In this document: positions 62,247-64,000 of the stretch, in pieces | Layout of the letters: the number at the start of each line of letters is the position of its first letter | How positions within the stretch are numbered: position 1 is the first letter of the stretch | Translations under genes and position numbers: made by a program | Notes under the pieces: model-generated | The model's database searches: none | Seen by the model: the letters and a program-made list of their open reading frames with translations, nothing else | Told to the model about the DNA's origin: nothing | Origin: Nitrosopumilus cobalaminigenes | GTDB taxonomy: Archaea; Thermoproteota; Nitrososphaeria; Nitrososphaerales; Nitrosopumilaceae | Direction of reading: 5' to 3' | Assembly (NCBI RefSeq): GCF_013407145.1 | Contig: NZ_CP026993.1 | Span: 952,590-1,016,589 of the forward strand | DNA length: 64,000 nucleotides

Positions 62247-64000
62247 TTACTCTAATGTCTTGTAGGTAACTTTATAATAAAATCTTGAAACTTGGTCGTC
62301 TTTTATCACTTCAACATTCCAATTTGCATCAGGTAGAAATTCTATTGAAGATTCTGGCAATATACTGAATTTCTCAAGACGTACATCAGGACCACTATAT
62401 CTCACATTTAGACTAAGTCCATCAACTTCTACAACATCATAAATTTGTCCTTGTTTTCGAGTAGATTCACTAACTAAGCAGTCAGCATCAGGTCCAATAA
62501 TGCAAATTCCAGTCACAGTTGATACTTTAAGATTAACTGCAGATTCATCCCCACGGATTGGGGTTACTAATGAACCAGAAATTACTCTAGGAGCAAGTTC
62601 CACATCATCAGTTTTTTTCTCTTCGGTGAATATCGGAATTACTTTTTCTGCGATTCTATTTTCTTTTTCAATTACAGTTTCTAATTTTGGAGTATATGGT
62701 TTTTCAATTACATTGAATTTCACTGAACTAGTTTCAAAATCGGCATCAACAGTAACTTCATAGGATCCAATTGCAGTCAATTTATCAGGAATTACATATT
62801 GATGTGTAAATGAACCAGAAGGACTAGGACGTATTGTTTTTACAGGTCCAGTGTTAGTTCCACAATAAAAAGAGCCACAAGTTATTTCAGTTTCTGCTTT
62901 TTTAATTACACTTACCTCAAATTTTTCTAAATACACAAGCTTTGAGGGTTTTCCAGAGATTACTACAACATCGCCAGGATAATATTCAGATTTGTCAGTA
63001 CTCAATAGTAATGTCAAATCTATATCGCCGCCAAATGAAAAGTCATTGGCAACACTGAATCTAGATTCAGTTTGAGTATTCACATAATTGGCACGAATAA
63101 TGTATTCACCTTCTTTGAAAAGAGTTGCAGGTAATTCGAATAGACTAGAAAAATCCCCACCTTGTTTTGGGTACACTGAAGATTGATGAATTTGCTTGTA
63201 TGGCCAAGTACCATCAAGTACTTTGATGCTCACTCGTTCAGGTACAACTAATCCTTCATCACCTTGAATTCGTTTGATGACATTACCAACTACTTTGAGT
63301 TTTTCACCAGCCTTATACAGTGATTTTTCAGTAGTAACAAACAAAGGATTTGCAGATAGCGTATCATGTTCAGGATCTTTAGAAACCTTAAAGAAAAGAT
63401 CAACATTATTGGAAGCGATTGCAACTTTGATCTTGTAAATACCATAATTGGATAATCTTACATCTCTACCTTCATCTACCTTTAATTTTTGTGGTTTTTC
63501 ATAAATTGGCAATTTCCAATCCCATGAAAAACGTTGGTTTTCCACAGTAGCACCAGAGTCATATCTAGTGCCGCTAGGATTTGTTACTGTAATAGATACA
63601 GAATTATCACCAGTTGGGGGAAGTAATCCAGTTACATGTACAGTCTCACCTAGACCATACACTTCTTTATCAGTAGAAATTATTGCACTAGTTACATCAA
63701 GAGAATCCACAATAGTGAAAGTTTCAGTTTTCATATGAGAGCCATATTGTGATTTTACAACATAGTTTCCAGCAGTGAAAATATTTTTGCTTACATCCAC
63801 ATCCACAGAATATAATCCAGATGTTTCAGGAATAGCTGAAAAAGTATAACCAGTAACTACACCACCAGATGACAAACCACTATTTTTTCCTTGTGTAATA
63901 ATTTCTAATGGTTGTCCATTTTCATGAGAGATGGAGACTTTGACTCCAGCACCAGTACCATAGCTTGAATTAGAATAAGGGTCTTCTACAAAACCAGCAA
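62247..64000 (-). CDS. Large surface protein with repeated Ig-like domains (5' end missing)
   Basis: The frame is open from the window end at 64000 down to a TAA at 62247, so the N-terminus lies outside. The visible 580 or so residues form a chain of macroglobulin/Ig-like domains with strings such as YGLGETVHVTGLLPP, YKAGEKLKVVGNV and YYPGDVVVISGKPS, each a G-x-x-V-x-V-x-G strand pair. The end carries Cys pairs (CGSFYCG, GICIIGPDADC). No membrane helix or LPxTG-like end is seen. It is a likely cell-surface or S-layer-associated protein. Confidence 0.75.
   Translation of the reverse strand, partial: AGFVEDPYSNSSYGTGAGVKVSISHENGQPLEIITQGKNSGLSSGGVVTGYTFSAIPETSGLYSVDVDVSKNIFTAGNYVVKSQYGSHMKTETFTIVDSLDVTSAIISTDKEVYGLGETVHVTGLLPPTGDNSVSITVTNPSGTRYDSGATVENQRFSWDWKLPIYEKPQKLKVDEGRDVRLSNYGIYKIKVAIASNNVDLFFKVSKDPEHDTLSANPLFVTTEKSLYKAGEKLKVVGNVIKRIQGDEGLVVPERVSIKVLDGTWPYKQIHQSSVYPKQGGDFSSLFELPATLFKEGEYIIRANYVNTQTESRFSVANDFSFGGDIDLTLLLSTDKSEYYPGDVVVISGKPSKLVYLEKFEVSVIKKAETEITCGSFYCGTNTGPVKTIRPSPSGSFTHQYVIPDKLTAIGSYEVTVDADFETSSVKFNVIEKPYTPKLETVIEKENRIAEKVIPIFTEEKKTDDVELAPRVISGSLVTPIRGDESAVNLKVSTVTGICIIGPDADCLVSESTRKQGQIYDVVEVDGLSLNVRYSGPDVRLEKFSILPESSIEFLPDANWNVEVIKDDQVSRFYYKVTYKTLE

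Overview
The window looks like chromosome from a low-G+C ammonia-oxidising archaeon of the Nitrososphaerota (Thaumarchaeota), most like the Nitrosopumilus/Nitrosarchaeum group. The evidence is archaeal TFB, eIF1, Sec61-beta, deoxyhypusine synthase, archaeal-type ProRS, Alba, PAC2, Tsr3, DUF2070, geranylgeranyl reductase, F420 genes (cofE, cofD, cofC), an archaeal-type RNase P RNA and a thaumarchaeosortase-like protein. Many starts are TTG or GTG, and several TATA-like boxes sit only about 25 nt before the start codon, so many transcripts are probably leaderless. No amo genes, rRNA, tRNA or CRISPR array were seen.

Layout. 1-7.5 kb: a partial HPF-like gene, CBS-domain and Usp proteins, thioredoxin reductase, a TusA/cysteine synthase pair, cofE and a SerB-like phosphatase. 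7.6-16.4 kb: ProRS, an ergothioneine pair (egtB/egtD, converging on a shared CTAG), a lone Opp-type ATPase and SMC. 16.5-25.8 kb: nitrilase, inositol-phosphate synthase, deoxyhypusine synthase, PAC2, LysE, an Alba protein with 18 perfect 18-bp repeats, a DUF3068-like sensor kinase, Pol IV and an archaeosortase. 25.9-31 kb: a DsbA-type operon ending in a small membrane gene that looks frameshifted, small C2H2 zinc-finger proteins and two dehydrogenases. 31-43.9 kb: lipid reductase, large secreted proteins, RNase P RNA, cofD-cofC, TFB, a CAAX-type protease and eIF1.

About 43.9-56.6 kb is an accessory element, read here as an integrated plasmid. It lies between conserved archaeal genes (a UPF0148 protein on the left, Sec61-beta and DUF2070 on the right). 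It carries an SSV-like tyrosine integrase, a tightly overlapping replication operon ending in an HUH (Y1) Rep protein, ribbon-helix-helix regulators, a KAP-type P-loop NTPase, a secreted metzincin-like protease and a second HExxH protein. Downstream of rep sits a 3.5-kb three-gene cargo: a 489-aa unknown protein, a Cys-rich protein and a protein with the tRNA-guanine transglycosylase fold signatures, possibly DpdA-like (DNA 7-deazaguanine insertion). The cargo is bounded by two diverged copies of the last 147 bp of rep. This bounded cargo is the best candidate for a previously undescribed system in the window.

56.6-64 kb returns to core genes: Sec61-beta, DUF2070, a PD-(D/E)xK nuclease, a membrane-anchored solute-binding protein, Tsr3 and the C-terminal part of a large surface protein that runs off the window.
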